From Gammaproteobacteria bacterium (GTDB lineage Bacteria > Pseudomonadota > Gammaproteobacteria > UBA6429), in assembly GCA_003232015.1 (NCBI GenBank), contig QIKU01000285.1, positions 1-7,251 on the forward strand: 7,251 nucleotides of DNA. Reading direction: 5' to 3'. How positions within the stretch are numbered: position 1 is the first letter of the stretch; every line of letters starts with the position of its first letter. Positions 7,178-7,251 of the stretch are shown here, piece by piece. The notes beneath the pieces were generated by a model, which saw only the letters and a program-made list of their open reading frames with translations, was not told the DNA's origin and did no database searches. The position numbers and the translations under genes are program-made.

Positions 7178-7202
7178 TTATTCGGGAAATGAATAAATGA
7201 TA
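7172..7202. repeat. Perfect 12-bp inverted repeat, candidate operator
   Basis: The arms tatcatttattc (7172-7183) and gaataaatgata (7191-7202) are exact reverse complements, separated by the 7-nt spacer gggaaat. The dyad lies about 100 bp upstream of the sulfurtransferase start and overlaps the candidate -35 box. It has no adjacent T-run on either strand and the arms are AT-rich, so it is a poor intrinsic terminator. A binding site for a dimeric regulator is the better reading, though a hairpin belonging to a neighbouring gene beyond the right edge is possible. No regulator gene is visible in the window. Confidence 0.55.
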
Positions 7203-7251
7203 ACTTCATCGCACAGCAGGACACGAACTTAAAAGAAGTTATGAGAGTAAG
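7203..7251 (+). other. Window end with possible start of a divergent gene
   Basis: An ATG at 7241-7243 on the plus strand follows AAAAGAAGTT, which contains a weak purine-rich ribosome site, and the frame is open for the three codons left. Together with the perfect plus-strand TATAAT at 7152-7157 this could be the start of a divergently transcribed gene, possibly the regulator that binds the nearby dyad. Too little sequence remains to decide. Confidence 0.15.

Overview
This is an AT-rich window with every recognisable gene on the minus strand, so it reads right to left. The envelope proteins point to a Gram-negative bacterium: an RND/MMPL-type inner-membrane exporter, a periplasmic LolA-like protein and an outer-membrane beta-barrel with a C-terminal Phe. 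The set looks proteobacterial, perhaps a marine or environmental gammaproteobacterium, but that is an impression from protein style and not a phylogenetic result. No tRNA, rRNA, CRISPR array, insertion sequence or phage gene was seen.

Layout in the direction of transcription. (1) 7251-7072 is a leader of about 180 bp with a perfect 12-bp inverted repeat, a plausible minus-strand promoter overlapping it, and a strong Shine-Dalgarno that fixes a TTG start. (2) 7071-6169 encodes a two-domain rhodanese-type sulfurtransferase. (3) About 6160-5309 encodes a class I SAM-dependent methyltransferase, packed against or overlapping the sulfurtransferase. (4) After a 57-bp gap, 5251-2876 encodes a 791-residue RND-superfamily exporter. 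(5) 2862-2077 encodes an outer-membrane lipoprotein-sorting (LolA-like) protein. (6) 2062-740 encodes an outer-membrane beta-barrel of an uncharacterised family. (7) After a 169-bp gap, 570-1 encodes a TPMT-family methyltransferase that runs off the left edge, probably only a few residues short of its end.

Genes 4, 5 and 6 form a tight unit (13- and 14-nt gaps) that covers the whole envelope: an inner-membrane pump, a periplasmic protein with a lipid-carrier fold, and an outer-membrane barrel. No HlyD-type adaptor or TolC channel is present, so the natural model is export or trafficking of a lipid-like molecule, unlike classical tripartite drug efflux. The sulfurtransferase and methyltransferase lie upstream on the same strand with no clear terminator between, so all five genes may be one transcription unit in which two enzymes make or modify what the envelope module moves. 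That link is inferred from gene order only. The cargo cannot be read from the sequence.
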